In this document: positions 1-11,996 of the stretch, piece after piece
Position numbering within the stretch: position 1 is the stretch's first letter
Layout: each line of letters opens with the position of its first letter
Assembly (NCBI GenBank): GCA_004353515.1
Contig: SMNZ01000005.1
Location: 1 to 64,000 of the forward strand
Origin: Alteromonadaceae bacterium M269
GTDB taxonomy: Bacteria; Pseudomonadota; Gammaproteobacteria; Enterobacterales; Alteromonadaceae
Direction of reading: 5' to 3'
DNA length: 64,000 nucleotides
Made by a program: the position numbers and the translations under genes
The notes under the pieces: generated by a model
The model's input: only the letters and a program-made list of their open reading frames with translations
Told to the model about the DNA's origin: nothing
Databases searched by the model: none

Positions 1-4
1 TCAA

Positions 5-17
5 TTGTTAAAGAACA
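5..17 (-). promoter_or_regulatory. boxA antitermination element of rRNA operon leader
   Basis: Read on the minus strand this is TGTTCTTTAACAA, matching the boxA element (TGCTCTTTAACA) that recruits Nus factors in gammaproteobacterial rRNA leaders. It lies about 50 bases downstream of a strong minus-strand promoter, so a 16S rRNA gene should start just beyond the left edge. The rRNA gene itself is not in the window. Confidence 0.8.
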
Positions 18-70
18 TTTGGCTAAGTCTTAACTTAGCGGCTTGAGGTCTCTCCCCAAGCGGGACGCGC

Positions 71-98
71 ATTCTACGCCATCCTCTCTCGATGTCAA
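71..98 (-). promoter_or_regulatory. rRNA operon promoter P2
   Basis: On the minus strand there is a perfect -35 TTGACA (93-98), a 16-base spacer and -10 TAGAAT (71-76), followed by a GC-rich discriminator beginning GCGCGTCCC. That discriminator is the hallmark of stringently controlled rRNA promoters. An A/T run just upstream of the -35 could serve as an UP element. Transcription should start near base 64 and run off the left edge through boxA. Confidence 0.85.
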
Positions 99-224
99 CC
101 GCGTTTTGAAAGTTTTTTTAACTATCTCAGTTGACCTCTTCCCGTACTATTTAAACACCTTTAAAAGCCATCTAAACACTACCGCCTCACCCAACAATCT
201 AACCCGTCAAATGAGAGTGCGCGC

Positions 225-252
225 ATCATACTGACCTCATAGAATACGTCAA
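225..252 (-). promoter_or_regulatory. rRNA operon promoter P1
   Basis: A second minus-strand promoter about 150 bases upstream of the first: -35 TTGACG (247-252), 16-base spacer, -10 TATGAT (225-230), then a GCGCGC discriminator. Spacing and discriminator copy the inner promoter, giving the tandem arrangement usual for rRNA operons. The bases between the two promoters and up to the gene at 406 hold no credible reading frame. Confidence 0.75.
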
Positions 253-405
253 CTCCTTTTTGCATTTTATTGACCGTTTGGACAATTTTAAAACGATCCG
301 CTCAATAAACAGCTAAAACTGTGTTTACAGCAGTTTTTACATTACAAAAATCCATTGTTCTCATTCTTTGTTAAACTTCCTGCAGGTTATTGATAAGAAG
401 TCATT

Positions 406-939
406 ATGAGTATTAGAAGCTATAGAAACATCACACCAACCATTGCCGATAATTGTTTTGTTGATCCGTCCTCAGTTTTAGTTGGAGATATTGTTATTGG
501 AGAAAACTCCAGCATCTGGCCTTTGGTAGCCGCAAGAGGTGACGTGAACAGTATGCGAATTGGAGACAACAGTAATATACAGGACGGTACGGTATTACAT
601 GTCACCAGGAAAAGTGCGAACAACCCTGATGGATATCCACTCACTATTGGCGACTACGTCACTGTTGGGCATAAATGTATGTTACATGGCTGCACTTTGG
701 GTAGTCGTATATTAGTCGGCATGGGTGCTATTGTTATGGACGGTGCTGTAGTCGAAGATGATGTCATTATTGGAGCAGGTAGTTTAGTACCACCTAATAA
801 AACATTAGAAAGCGGTTATTTATATGTAGGAAGTCCGGTTAAGAAAATTCGAGAACTTAATCAGGGAGAAAGAGACTTCTTAACAAAAACAGCTGAAAAC
901 TATGTCATCCTCAAAGATGAGTATCTAGCAGAGCAGTAA
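406..939 (+). CDS. yrdA: gamma-carbonic anhydrase family protein (YrdA-like)
   Basis: A 177-residue left-handed beta-helix protein of the gamma-carbonic anhydrase/YrdA family. Hexapeptide repeats run through most of the chain (for example IGENSSIW and VGDIVIGENS), and the three metal-ligand histidines are in place at about residues 65, 89 and 94. Family members are cytoplasmic trimers that bind a divalent metal between subunits; whether this one hydrates CO2 cannot be read from sequence. The ATG follows an AAGAAG ribosome site. It stands alone between the divergent rRNA promoters and convergent aroE, the position yrdA often has beside aroE-hemF/tsaC in gammaproteobacteria. Confidence 0.9.
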   Translation: MSIRSYRNITPTIADNCFVDPSSVLVGDIVIGENSSIWPLVAARGDVNSMRIGDNSNIQDGTVLHVTRKSANNPDGYPLTIGDYVTVGHKCMLHGCTLGSRILVGMGAIVMDGAVVEDDVIIGAGSLVPPNKTLESGYLYVGSPVKKIRELNQGERDFLTKTAENYVILKDEYLAEQ

Positions 940-997
940 GTTAAGTCAGTGATTTGATATTGATTGCTAGGGCAGAGACACTGCCCTACTGCGGAGT

Positions 998-3355
<2,358 letters not shown>

Positions 3356-3405
3356 ATTAATTTATACCACTTCGTGTGTTTTGATATCGATCAATGAGTT
3401 TGCCA

Positions 3406-3984
3406 TTACTCACTAATATCTTTTTCAATGTCGACTTTATGCTGACAGTGCTTTTGAGGGCAACGCAATACCCTCTGACCTTGTGAGGACTTGTCCAACA
3501 TAATAGGCCAATTGCATGCTGGGCACTCATGCACAACGGGAGGGTCATTCACCACATATTTACACTTGGGATAAGTATTACATGAATAAAAATAGTGTCC
3601 GTGTTTATTAGGACGCTTTTGCAGCTCCCCTTCCTTGCAGCTAGGGCAAACAATTTTAGTCTCAGCACTCTTTTTTGGTGATTCGATGTGGTGGCAATCA
3701 GGAAAATTCGTGCAACCAATAAAAAGCCCATAACGTCCCTTTTTAATAGCCAGTTCGTGCTGACAACTAGGACAACTAGACCCATCAATCACTTTTATAA
3801 TGCTTTCTTGATATTCTTTGAGAGGCTTGGTGTAGTCACAGTCAGGGTAACTGCTACATCCAATAAACGGTCCATTTTTAGAGTGACGAAGAGCCAACAC
3901 GCTATTGCATTTAGGACAATCACCATATGCTTGCTGTAGCGCATGTTCGTTTGCAGAAAATAAGGACGAGTTTATCTTAGACAT
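3406..3984 (-). CDS. topoisomerase-type zinc-ribbon protein (YrdD-like)
   Basis: A 192-residue protein made almost entirely of four zinc ribbons of the type found at the C-terminus of bacterial topoisomerase I. The modules begin CPKC, CPSC, CPSC and CPAC, and each is completed by a second cysteine pair (for example CSSYPDC, CTNFPDC, CNTYPKC, CPQKHC). No topoisomerase catalytic domain is present. Homologues such as E. coli YrdD lie beside tsaC and smg and are presumed nucleic-acid binders of unknown role. It is part of the leftward run with smg and dprA upstream. Confidence 0.85.
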   Translation of the reverse strand: MSKINSSLFSANEHALQQAYGDCPKCNSVLALRHSKNGPFIGCSSYPDCDYTKPLKEYQESIIKVIDGSSCPSCQHELAIKKGRYGLFIGCTNFPDCHHIESPKKSAETKIVCPSCKEGELQKRPNKHGHYFYSCNTYPKCKYVVNDPPVVHECPACNWPIMLDKSSQGQRVLRCPQKHCQHKVDIEKDISE

Positions 3985-4069
3985 GGGGGCAATTATGGCA
4001 CAGCAAATTGCCCCTGACTATTCATCAAAAATAGATTTAATCCGTCCCTATTCAATAAGATGCAACACT

Positions 4070-4546
4070 CTAGTGAAGAGGGCCGTCTGGTTCTTCGAAG
4101 AGTAACTCCTCCATTTGGGCATAAGCTTTTTCCTTACCTGGCACATTAAACAGCACCATAAGGACAACCCATTTCATATCCTCTAAGCAGAAATCGTTTC
4201 CATCAATTTCCATTACCCTGTCAATAACCATTTCGCGGGTGCTGGCATCCAATACGTTGATCTGCTCTAGGAAAAGTAAAAAGCCTCGGCAACCAACATC
4301 TAATCGCGCTTCTTCATCAGCGGTATAGATGCGAGTAACCATAGGTGTCGCAACTTTGGTTAAGTAAGGATTAGTATCAGATTCCTGCAAGGCGGCTAGC
4401 TTTTCTAACCACGAAAGCGCCTTGTAGATTTCGTCATGATGAAAACCTGCTCGAACCAGCTCTTCGGTCAATTCATCTTGATCAACGCGAATTTCCGTTT
4501 CGTTGTGCACGAAGTTTTCAAAAAGATACATGAGGATGTCAAACAT
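4070..4546 (-). CDS. smg: Smg family protein (DUF494)
   Basis: A 158-residue protein of the Smg/DUF494 family, recognised by the N-terminal [12 protein letters not shown] and an acidic, helical body ending in a conserved W..L.. segment. The function is not established. The gene almost always neighbours dprA and the topoisomerase-type zinc-ribbon gene, as here. Its start lies one base after the dprA stop, indicating one transcript. No catalytic residues are recognisable. Confidence 0.9.
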   Translation of the reverse strand: MFDILMYLFENFVHNETEIRVDQDELTEELVRAGFHHDEIYKALSWLEKLAALQESDTNPYLTKVATPMVTRIYTADEEARLDVGCRGFLLFLEQINVLDASTREMVIDRVMEIDGNDFCLEDMKWVVLMVLFNVPGKEKAYAQMEELLFEEPDGPLH

Positions 4547-4547
4547 A

Positions 4548-5687
4548 CTATTTTGCCCCCAATTTTATATAGCCACCAGAAACACTAGCAACTTGGCCTC
4601 GTAACTCATATTCAAGTAGCGCGGATAACAACTGAGATACAGGCATTCCACTGCGCGCTGCTATGACATCTAATGTCGTAGCTTCATAGTCTACACTATC
4701 TAACAATTTGTCAGATGCCAAGCTTTGTTCGGATGTTTTTTTTATGTTTTTTCGGTCACGAGGGTCATGGAGTGCAACAATATTCGTAAATTCTTCGTTG
4801 ATATCATCAACAGAGTCCACCAGCTTAGCACCTTGTTTTATAAGGTAATGGCAGCCTTTCGTAAGCGGGTTATTAATATTCCCAGGAACGGCAAATACCT
4901 CTCGATCTTGCTCTAACGCATACCTAGCGGAAATTAATGAACCACTCTTTATCTCCGCTTCTACGACAACCACTCCCTTGCTAAATCCACTAATGATTCT
5001 GTTTCTGCGCGGAAAGTTTTCCGGTTTGGGTGGAACGCCAGGAGCAAATTCACTAATAACACATCCACCTGACTCTATCATTCGCTCATAAAGTTTCTTA
5101 TTTCGCTTGGGATAAACATGGTCAATACCCGAGCCAATCACACCTATAGAAACGCCTCCGGCATCAAGAGCACCAGTGTGAGAAGCGGCATCGATTCCCA
5201 TAGCCAAACCACTTGTAATAACCCACCCACTATCCGACAACTCTTTCGCCAAAGCATGAGCAGCATGCTTCCCAGACAAGCTTGGGTTTCGACTCCCAAC
5301 CATAGCCATTTGGTACTGATGAATAACCTCTTGGTTCCCATAACCAAAAAGTAAAAACGGTGGTGCACTAATTTCTTTTAGTGAATCAGGATAATCTGGG
5401 TCGGTATAGCCAATGACAAAATGACTTTCATTCGAATTTAACCAGTCTACGTTTTTCTGAATGTAAGAAGCATTCGGGCGATTCAATGCACTGATTTGTG
5501 GTGAGCTTAGACCAAGAGTTTTAAAGTCACTTTGGGTTAGCTGTGATAAGTTATTCAAGTCCCCTTCGCATTGCAGCAACAACTGCTGAAACTTCACTGG
5601 GCCGAAAGAAGGTATCTGATTGAGTGTGAAATAGAGCTCAACAAGATCCGTGGAGCTCAATTCATTGTTTGAGGGTTTTGTCTGCAT
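4548..5687 (-). CDS. dprA: DNA-processing protein DprA
   Basis: DprA binds incoming single-stranded DNA during natural transformation and loads RecA. The Rossmann-like core shows [24 protein letters not shown], the [15 protein letters not shown] block and [10 protein letters not shown]. An N-terminal helical region precedes it and a C-terminal winged-helix (about the last 60 residues) follows, so the architecture is complete at 379 residues. I chose the ATG at 5687 because AGGGAGG sits just upstream; an ATG seven codons earlier has no ribosome site. It follows a LysM gene and is immediately upstream of smg. Its presence alone does not prove competence, since non-competent bacteria also keep it. 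Confidence 0.95.
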   Translation of the reverse strand: MQTKPSNNELSSTDLVELYFTLNQIPSFGPVKFQQLLLQCEGDLNNLSQLTQSDFKTLGLSSPQISALNRPNASYIQKNVDWLNSNESHFVIGYTDPDYPDSLKEISAPPFLLFGYGNQEVIHQYQMAMVGSRNPSLSGKHAAHALAKELSDSGWVITSGLAMGIDAASHTGALDAGGVSIGVIGSGIDHVYPKRNKKLYERMIESGGCVISEFAPGVPPKPENFPRRNRIISGFSKGVVVVEAEIKSGSLISARYALEQDREVFAVPGNINNPLTKGCHYLIKQGAKLVDSVDDINEEFTNIVALHDPRDRKNIKKTSEQSLASDKLLDSVDYEATTLDVIAARSGMPVSQLLSALLEYELRGQVASVSGGYIKLGAK

Positions 5688-5728
5688 TGTGCCTCCCTGC
5701 ACATTCAATAATTTTTTAGAGTTGAGAT

Positions 5729-6793
5729 TTAAGGTCTTGCGACTATCGCTCCCACACGAATAAAGTTCGATGCCTTAGTAAGAAGCGCATAGCTGGCCTT
5801 ATCAAAGGTTTTGAAAACCACCAACTCACCAACTTTAACTGATGGTTGAACAATCTCATCCCCCCACTCAAAAGCGCTGCGTAACGCATTATCTTCATTA
5901 GCGTACTTAGGTTGTTTACCATCGACGATATTCGGCCCTTGGTTATAAACCCCCATTACCGTACCAGGCATGACATCACCCTTACCGAGATCGATAACAA
6001 CAATATCGAACTTACCCAATAAGCCATGTTGCTCCAGACTATCAACTAAAAAGCCTCGTTGCGCAACTGCACCAATGAGTTGCATTTCTTGTACTTCAGG
6101 CTCCTGCATGGGTATAAGTCTATCGCCACGTTTAGCTTCTATATGCCCATCAACAATTTTAACTAGCTGTTGCTTATCTAAATCATCATCTGTCGCAACC
6201 GCCTCTGAAATATGCCTGACCTGAATCCCTAACTTATTACCTTCTCTATCTCTAACAACATTCTGTTGACGAATAACATCAAACCGAGTTTCACCTGAAC
6301 GAGAAGCTTTCCCTAATACATGTACACCAGAAACAAAACGCTCAATGCCCTCATGATTCCCGAGAAGATAAGGTAAGGCTTCATACTCGGATTCATCCAT
6401 AATGGCTGCGTTTTCAATATAGGGTCGAATAACATCAAAAGGTAAAACATCGATAGGACGTGCTTTCTGCTCAATCCTGCCCTGCGGGGTTAACTTAACG
6501 AAGGGTTTCTCAGGCGCTCTTTCTACGACGATCTGAGGCTCGCCTTCTTCATCAAAGATAAGTCTTAGCACATCGCCAGGATATATTAAGTGAGGGTTAG
6601 AGATATCTGTATTATTTCTCCAGAGCTCTGGCCAAAGCCAAGGCTTATCCAGAAACATACCTGCAATATCCCAGAGTGTATCGCCCTTCACCACCACATA
6701 GGTTTTCGGGGCATCAGCTTTCACTTCAACAGCAAACCCTTTAAGAGGTAACCATAGAAGCAGAAGAACACCGATTAATCTTAAATTACGCAT
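5729..6793 (-). CDS. secreted LysM-domain protein
   Basis: A 354-residue exported protein. It begins with a clear signal peptide (MRNLR then a leucine-rich core ending GFA), followed at about residues 32-80 by one LysM domain (TYVVVKGDTLWDIAGMF, later NPHLIYPGDVLRL). LysM binds peptidoglycan, so the protein probably acts in the periplasm. The long C-terminal part is a beta-rich region with no catalytic signature. Homologues occur next to dprA and divergent from def, as here, and are annotated only as LysM peptidoglycan-binding proteins. It is first in the leftward run. Confidence 0.88.
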   Translation of the reverse strand: MRNLRLIGVLLLLWLPLKGFAVEVKADAPKTYVVVKGDTLWDIAGMFLDKPWLWPELWRNNTDISNPHLIYPGDVLRLIFDEEGEPQIVVERAPEKPFVKLTPQGRIEQKARPIDVLPFDVIRPYIENAAIMDESEYEALPYLLGNHEGIERFVSGVHVLGKASRSGETRFDVIRQQNVVRDREGNKLGIQVRHISEAVATDDDLDKQQLVKIVDGHIEAKRGDRLIPMQEPEVQEMQLIGAVAQRGFLVDSLEQHGLLGKFDIVVIDLGKGDVMPGTVMGVYNQGPNIVDGKQPKYANEDNALRSAFEWGDEIVQPSVKVGELVVFKTFDKASYALLTKASNFIRVGAIVARP

Positions 6794-6979
6794 TACGCTG
6801 CTCGCCTTTCACGTAAATAAATGAGTTGTTTGAAAACAAAAGCCTAAGCCCCAATACTGTTTTCCCATCATATCGGCTAGAATAGCCGTTAATTGACAAG
6901 TTTAAATACCCTTATCAATGGCTTGGTATGCAAATATATACCGAGCTAAGATTAAATTACATTGTAGCTGAATAAGATT

Positions 6980-7489
6980 ATGGCCATATTAGAAGTTTTA
7001 CGTTTCCCCGATCCACGTTTAAGGACGGTAGCGAAGCCTGTCGAAAAAGTTGACGCAAAGATTAAGCAGTTTGTTGCAGACATGTTTGAAACCATGCAGG
7101 AAGAAAAAGGCATAGGTCTAGCTGCAACACAAGTTAACACACACAAACGCATAGTTGTTATCGACGTATCAGAAGAGCAAAACGAGCCTTTAGTTTTTAT
7201 TAATCCAGAGATTACTGAAAGATCGGGTTCAACAATCAGTGAAGAAGGTTGTTTATCTGTTCCCAATAACTACGCCAAAGTAGAGCGTGCTGAACAAGTT
7301 ACTGTTAAAGCATTAAACATTGATGGTGAAGAGTTCACATTGGAAGCTGACGGATTACTCGCAATTTGTATTCAACATGAGCTAGATCACTTGGTTGGTA
7401 AGTTGTTTGTTGATTATTTATCGCCTCTAAAGCGACAACGTATTCAGAAGAAGCTTGAAAAAGAAGCAAGACTAGCTGCACGCGCTTAA
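6980..7489 (+). CDS. def: peptide deformylase
   Basis: Def removes the formyl group from the initiator methionine of new proteins and is an iron-dependent cytoplasmic enzyme. The 169-residue chain shows all three motifs: GIGLAATQV (about 44-52), EEGCLSVP with the metal-ligand cysteine at 91, and QHELDHL with ligand histidines 133 and 137 and catalytic glutamate 134. It is followed 18 bases later by fmt, the enzyme that adds the formyl group, so both halves of the cycle share a transcript. It is divergent from the LysM gene. Confidence 0.97.
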   Translation: MAILEVLRFPDPRLRTVAKPVEKVDAKIKQFVADMFETMQEEKGIGLAATQVNTHKRIVVIDVSEEQNEPLVFINPEITERSGSTISEEGCLSVPNNYAKVERAEQVTVKALNIDGEEFTLEADGLLAICIQHELDHLVGKLFVDYLSPLKRQRIQKKLEKEARLAARA

Positions 7490-7507
7490 TACTTATTTAC
7501 CTCGGGA

Positions 7508-8449
7508 TTGAAACCATTGAAGATTGTTTTTGCTGGTACGCCAGATTTCGCTGCGCGTCATCTACAAGCACTGATTAATTCGTCACACCAAATCGTTGGT
7601 GTGTATAGCCAACCAGATAGACCTGCGGGAAGAGGCAAGAAACCGCAAGCCAGTGCCGTTAAGCAGCTTGCGGTTGAGCATGACCTTCCTGTGTTTCAAC
7701 CTGAATCTCTGAAGAGTTCAGAAGAGCAAAGTATTCTGGCTGAGTTAGATGCGGATATCATGATTGTTGTCGCATACGGTCTTCTATTACCTCAAGCTAT
7801 TTTGGATACACCTAAGAAAGGTTGTCTGAATGTTCATGGCTCCCTATTACCTCTATGGCGTGGTGCAGCTCCTATTCAGCGTTCTATTTGGGCAGGAGAC
7901 AAGGAAACTGGCGTCACTATCATGCAAATGGATGCAGGATTAGATACAGGCGCAATGCTTCATAAGCTTTCTATCCCTATTGAAAACAATGACACCAGTG
8001 CATCGCTATATGAAAAGTTAGCTGTACTAGGTCCTGATGCTCTATTGCAAACCTTAGATACTATTGATGAGTTAACACCAGAAACACAAGACGATAGCCA
8101 AGCAACTTACGCGAAAAAACTCAGCAAAGAAGAAGCAGCAATCGATTGGACATTGTCGGCAGAACAACTAGAACGCAATATAAGAGCATTTAATCCATGG
8201 CCAGTGGCTTTCTTTACAACACAAGAAAAGGCCGTCAAGGTTTGGGATGCCGAAGTAGTGACACTGAGTGAAAGCGATAAAAACCTCCCTGGACAAATAA
8301 TCGAAAGTGATAAGAACGGTATTTTAGTCAAAACAGGAAACCAGGGCTTAATGTTAACGAAGCTTCAAATACCCGGCAAAAAAGCAATGCCAGTCAGCGA
8401 TATTATGAACTCTCGAGCAGATTGGTTTACCAAAGGAAGCTCTCTTTAA
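7508..8449 (+). CDS. fmt: methionyl-tRNA formyltransferase
   Basis: Fmt formylates Met-tRNAfMet with 10-formyl-tetrahydrofolate. At 313 residues it has the N-terminal [15 protein letters not shown] motif, the catalytic block [17 protein letters not shown], and a C-terminal OB domain that starts near FNPWPVAFF. There is no ATG near the family's N-terminus. A TTG at 7508 gives [11 protein letters not shown], the usual length, while a second TTG at 7517 is better spaced from a GGGA ribosome site; I kept the longer form. The stop overlaps the rsmB start in a TAATG arrangement. Confidence 0.95.
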   Translation: MKPLKIVFAGTPDFAARHLQALINSSHQIVGVYSQPDRPAGRGKKPQASAVKQLAVEHDLPVFQPESLKSSEEQSILAELDADIMIVVAYGLLLPQAILDTPKKGCLNVHGSLLPLWRGAAPIQRSIWAGDKETGVTIMQMDAGLDTGAMLHKLSIPIENNDTSASLYEKLAVLGPDALLQTLDTIDELTPETQDDSQATYAKKLSKEEAAIDWTLSAEQLERNIRAFNPWPVAFFTTQEKAVKVWDAEVVTLSESDKNLPGQIIESDKNGILVKTGNQGLMLTKLQIPGKKAMPVSDIMNSRADWFTKGSSL

Positions 8450-9744
8450 TGAGTTCTGGCGCTAAACTAAGAGTAGATGCAACGAAACGCGTCTTTGCGG
8501 TACTGGAAAACCGTCAATCGTTGAGAGAAACACCCGCTGACGAACGTTTGAGTCCGAAAGATCGCGCTTGGTCTCAAGAAATGGTTTTGGGTGTTATGCG
8601 CCAACTACCTATTTTACAGTATTGGTTAAGACAATTACTGGATAAGCCTTTAAAGAATAAACAAAAAATCATTGAGAGCCTGATCATTGTTGGCTTTTAT
8701 CAAATTGCCTTCAGTCGCGTTTCAACACACGCAGCCGTCGCTGAAACCGTTGAAGCGTGTCGTCTACTTGGCTCTCCCGGTCTTAAAGGATTAGTGAACG
8801 GGGTATTACGCAACTTTATCCGACAAGAATTAGCCGAGCAGCGCCCAGACAACGTTCAAATAAACTCGGGCTTGCCCAAGTGGATATACAAGAAGCTCGC
8901 CGCTCAACCTCATATTGAATTAGAACAAGTCATTCAAGCAGTGAGTGAAAAGCCTCCGTTATGGCTAAGAGTCAATGCAACTAAAACAAATAGAGATGAA
9001 TATATCTCGCGATTAAAAGATACGGGCGTTGAATGCTCTCCCTCTCCAAATCATCCTCAGGGTATTGTCATCAATAAGAGCATGGACGTCACCCAACTTC
9101 CAAAGTTTGAGGAGGGATGGTTTGCTGTGCAGGATGGAGCTGCACAATTAGCGGCGCATTTCCTGAATGCACAATCAGGCGAAAGAATCTTAGATGCCTG
9201 CGCTGCACCTGGCGGTAAAACCTGCCATATATTAGAAACACAACCTAAACTTGCGCATTGTATTGCTCTCGATTCAGATAAAAACAGGCTCGTTCGTGTT
9301 AATGAAAACCTCGATAGGTTAGGCCTACAAGCCGAAGTCATTACCGCAGACGCAAGCCAACCCAAAGATTGGTGGGATGGAAACTTATTCGATCGCATCT
9401 TGCTTGATGCTCCATGTTCCGCCACAGGTGTTATACGTAGACACCCGGATATTAAATGGCTCCGCAAAAGCCAGGACATTGCCGTTTTAGTTGAACTACA
9501 ACAATCGATATTGTCTGCCCTGTGGTCAACGTTGAAGCCAGGAGGGACCTTGCTGTACGCCACCTGTTCTATCTTGAATGAAGAAAACAAAGAGCAGATA
9601 GCTCAGTTTTTGAATAACCAAAAAGATGCTGTCCTAGAGCCGATTCTTGAGAATGAAACAGATGAAAATCCTGGTTGGCAGATTATGCCAGGTGAGCAGC
9701 AAATGGATGGTTTTTATTATGCTCGATTACGGAAAGTAGATTAA
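8449..9744 (+). CDS. rsmB: 16S rRNA (cytosine-967-C5)-methyltransferase
   Basis: RsmB methylates C967 of 16S rRNA. The 431-residue protein has an N-terminal NusB-like RNA-binding domain (about 1-140) and a SAM-dependent methyltransferase domain containing LDACAAPGGKT, the DAPCSATGVIRRHPDIKW block and ATCSI, which carries the catalytic cysteine. I start it at the ATG at 8449, which overlaps the fmt stop and follows GGAAG by ten bases; a longer in-frame start inside fmt is less likely. The def-fmt-rsmB order is standard. Confidence 0.95.
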   Translation: MSSGAKLRVDATKRVFAVLENRQSLRETPADERLSPKDRAWSQEMVLGVMRQLPILQYWLRQLLDKPLKNKQKIIESLIIVGFYQIAFSRVSTHAAVAETVEACRLLGSPGLKGLVNGVLRNFIRQELAEQRPDNVQINSGLPKWIYKKLAAQPHIELEQVIQAVSEKPPLWLRVNATKTNRDEYISRLKDTGVECSPSPNHPQGIVINKSMDVTQLPKFEEGWFAVQDGAAQLAAHFLNAQSGERILDACAAPGGKTCHILETQPKLAHCIALDSDKNRLVRVNENLDRLGLQAEVITADASQPKDWWDGNLFDRILLDAPCSATGVIRRHPDIKWLRKSQDIAVLVELQQSILSALWSTLKPGGTLLYATCSILNEENKEQIAQFLNNQKDAVLEPILENETDENPGWQIMPGEQQMDGFYYARLRKVD

Positions 9745-9932
9745 CGCTAGGGTTTCTGTATTCAACAGATTTGTAATCGAAATGACACTAGCCATGCAAT
9801 TAAAAAGGTGAAGAGTATATTTGAGTTAGGGTTATGCTCTGTTTATTATTAATACTTGCAATACAGTGATGCAGGTCTCAACAGGCCCTATATTATTAGA
9901 TGTAGGCCAACACATAAGCCGTAAAAAATAAC

Positions 9933-11309
9933 ATGAAAATCATCATTATTGGTGCCGGACAAGTAGGTGCAACACTCGCTGAGAACCTCGTAGGTGAAAA
10001 GAACGAAATTACGGTTGTTGACTCGAATTTCACTACCCTACAAAACTTACAAGATAGATTAGATCTTAAAGTTGTTCATGGCGTCGGCTCACATCCAAAC
10101 GTGCTGCAAAATGCGGGTGCCGAAGATGCAGACCTCTTGATTGCTGTTACAAACAGCGACGAAACCAACATGATGGCCTGTCAGATAGCGTACAGCCTTT
10201 TCAAAACACCCACTAAAATTGCTCGTGTCCGAGCTGTTGAATACGTCAACTTTCAGGAAACCCTATTTCAAAATCATATGATTCCAGTGGATCATTTGAT
10301 CGCTCCTGAGCAACTGGTAACTAAGTCCATCAAACGTCTTATAGATTACCCCGGTGCTTTACAGGTTGTAGAATTTGCAGGTGGTAAAGCCAGTCTTGTC
10401 GCTGTAAAAGCCTATTACGGAGGTTTACTCGTTGGTCACGCTCTCTCTGCATTAAAAGAGCATATGCCTAACGTTGAGACCCGGGTGGCAGCTATTTATC
10501 GACGTGGACGCCCTATTCGACCGCTAGGCACAACAGTTATTGAAGCAGATGATGAAGTGTTCTTTATCGCTGCGACAAAACATATTCGAGCAGTAATGAG
10601 TGAGCTACAAAAGCTCGAATCTAGCTACAAACGAATTATGATAGCCGGCGGCGGCTTAATAGGTGCAGATTTGGCCAGACGCTTAGAAAACGATCACCAT
10701 GTAAAGCTCATCGAATACAATGCCGAAAGGGCCAAATTCCTCTCTTCTCAGCTAAACAAAACCATCGTTTTTAGAGGCGATGCGTCAGACCAAGAACTTC
10801 TTAGCGAAGAACACGTTGAGCAAATAGATGCCTTTATCGCTGTAACCAACGACGACGAAGCGAACATCATGTCTGCCATGCTCGCCAAACGCATGGGTGC
10901 CCAAAAAGCGATGGTTTTAATACAACGCAGTGCCTATGTCGATCTTGTCCAAGGGGGGGAAATCGATATCGCAATCTCACCTCAACAAGCGACCATTTCA
11001 GCACTACTCACACACGTTCGACGCGGTGACGTTGTTAACGTCTATTCTCTCAGACGTGGTGCTGCTGAAGCTATTGAAGCGATAGCACATGGCAATGAAA
11101 GCACGTCTAAGGTGGTTGGCCGTCAGATTAGAGATATCAAACTCCCTCCAGGAACAACCATAGGTGCCATCGTTAGAAATGAAGAAGTGATAGTGGCACA
11201 CAGCGACACTAAAATAGAAAGCGACGATCATGTTATCCTATTCCTTGTCGATAAAAAGTTTGTCAGTGACGTAGAGAAACTTTTCCAGCCCAATGTATTT
11301 TTCCTCTAG
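9933..11309 (+). CDS. trkA: Trk potassium uptake system NAD-binding protein TrkA
   Basis: TrkA is the cytoplasmic gating subunit of Trk potassium uptake. The 458-residue protein is two tandem RCK units. Each starts with a nucleotide-binding Rossmann motif ([16 protein letters not shown] at the N-terminus and [15 protein letters not shown] near residue 235) and ends with a TrkA-C domain. Its membrane partner trkH is encoded 690 bases downstream on the other strand, with a DUF2780 gene between. The 188 bases upstream separate it from rsmB and may hold its own promoter. Confidence 0.96.
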   Translation: MKIIIIGAGQVGATLAENLVGEKNEITVVDSNFTTLQNLQDRLDLKVVHGVGSHPNVLQNAGAEDADLLIAVTNSDETNMMACQIAYSLFKTPTKIARVRAVEYVNFQETLFQNHMIPVDHLIAPEQLVTKSIKRLIDYPGALQVVEFAGGKASLVAVKAYYGGLLVGHALSALKEHMPNVETRVAAIYRRGRPIRPLGTTVIEADDEVFFIAATKHIRAVMSELQKLESSYKRIMIAGGGLIGADLARRLENDHHVKLIEYNAERAKFLSSQLNKTIVFRGDASDQELLSEEHVEQIDAFIAVTNDDEANIMSAMLAKRMGAQKAMVLIQRSAYVDLVQGGEIDIAISPQQATISALLTHVRRGDVVNVYSLRRGAAEAIEAIAHGNESTSKVVGRQIRDIKLPPGTTIGAIVRNEEVIVAHSDTKIESDDHVILFLVDKKFVSDVEKLFQPNVFFL

Positions 11310-11372
11310 TCAGGATAATTGAGCCCTCATCCACAATTTTCGCTATAAGTAGCAAAACATAGGAAACAAAAA

Positions 11373-11936
11373 ATGAAAAACATGTATACACGCGCCCTAG
11401 TTGTTGCTGGTTGTATAGCTGTTAGCCAACCTGTTTATGCACAAGGTTGGTTAGATTCGGTAAAAGACTTCTTTGGTTTAGGTGAAGAAAAAACTGAACA
11501 AACGAATGAATCTAGTAACTTGCTCAGCAGTGCTTCGCTAGTACAAGAATTGGTTCAATCTCTGGGTGTAACCCAAACACAAGCTGAAGGTGGTTTAGGT
11601 TCTATCTTTAACTATGCTAAAAACAACCTATCAAACACAGACTTTAAGCAAATAGCGGACACTCTTCCCGGTATCCAAGGACTCTTAAAGTCCGTACCGG
11701 ACATAAGCCAACTGTCATCAGAGGGGAGTATTGGTGGACTACTGGATAAAGCCGCTAATTACAGCGAAACTGCCAAAGCACTGAACGATTTGAATAAACA
11801 ATTCACTGCTCTTGGTTTGTCACCTGAACAGATTGCCGGCTTTGTTTCTACTATTAATCAGTACCTTGATACGCCTCAGGGACAACAAGCTAAACAGTTA
11901 TTGACTAGCGGCCTAGGGCAGCTTCTTTCTCAATAA
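11373..11936 (+). CDS. secreted DUF2780-type protein
   Basis: A 187-residue exported protein. The signal peptide has MKNMYTRALVV and probably ends at VYA before QGW. The mature part is helical, glycine- and leucine-rich, with DSVKDFFGLG near the start and LVQSLGVTQTQAEGGLGSIF typical of the DUF2780 (VcgC/VcgE-like) family. Function is unknown; members are small envelope proteins. It is encoded 63 bases after trkA in the same direction and converges with trkH. Confidence 0.75.
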   Translation: MKNMYTRALVVAGCIAVSQPVYAQGWLDSVKDFFGLGEEKTEQTNESSNLLSSASLVQELVQSLGVTQTQAEGGLGSIFNYAKNNLSNTDFKQIADTLPGIQGLLKSVPDISQLSSEGSIGGLLDKAANYSETAKALNDLNKQFTALGLSPEQIAGFVSTINQYLDTPQGQQAKQLLTSGLGQLLSQ

Positions 11937-11955
11937 GACTAGGCCGAAAGATTAT

Positions 11956-11973
11956 CGGGCACCGTTGTGCCCG
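11956..11973. terminator. GC-rich hairpin between convergent genes
   Basis: A perfect 7-base stem CGGGCAC/GTGCCCG with a CGTT loop lies between the DUF2780 gene and the convergent trkH. It lacks a good T tract on either side, so termination is possible but unproven. Confidence 0.4.
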
Positions 11974-11996
11974 TTATCATGACACAATGTATTGAT

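Noticed and set aside
43-234. 63-codon open frame at the left edge
   Set aside because: It covers both rRNA promoters on the opposite strand; the composition is that of regulatory DNA.
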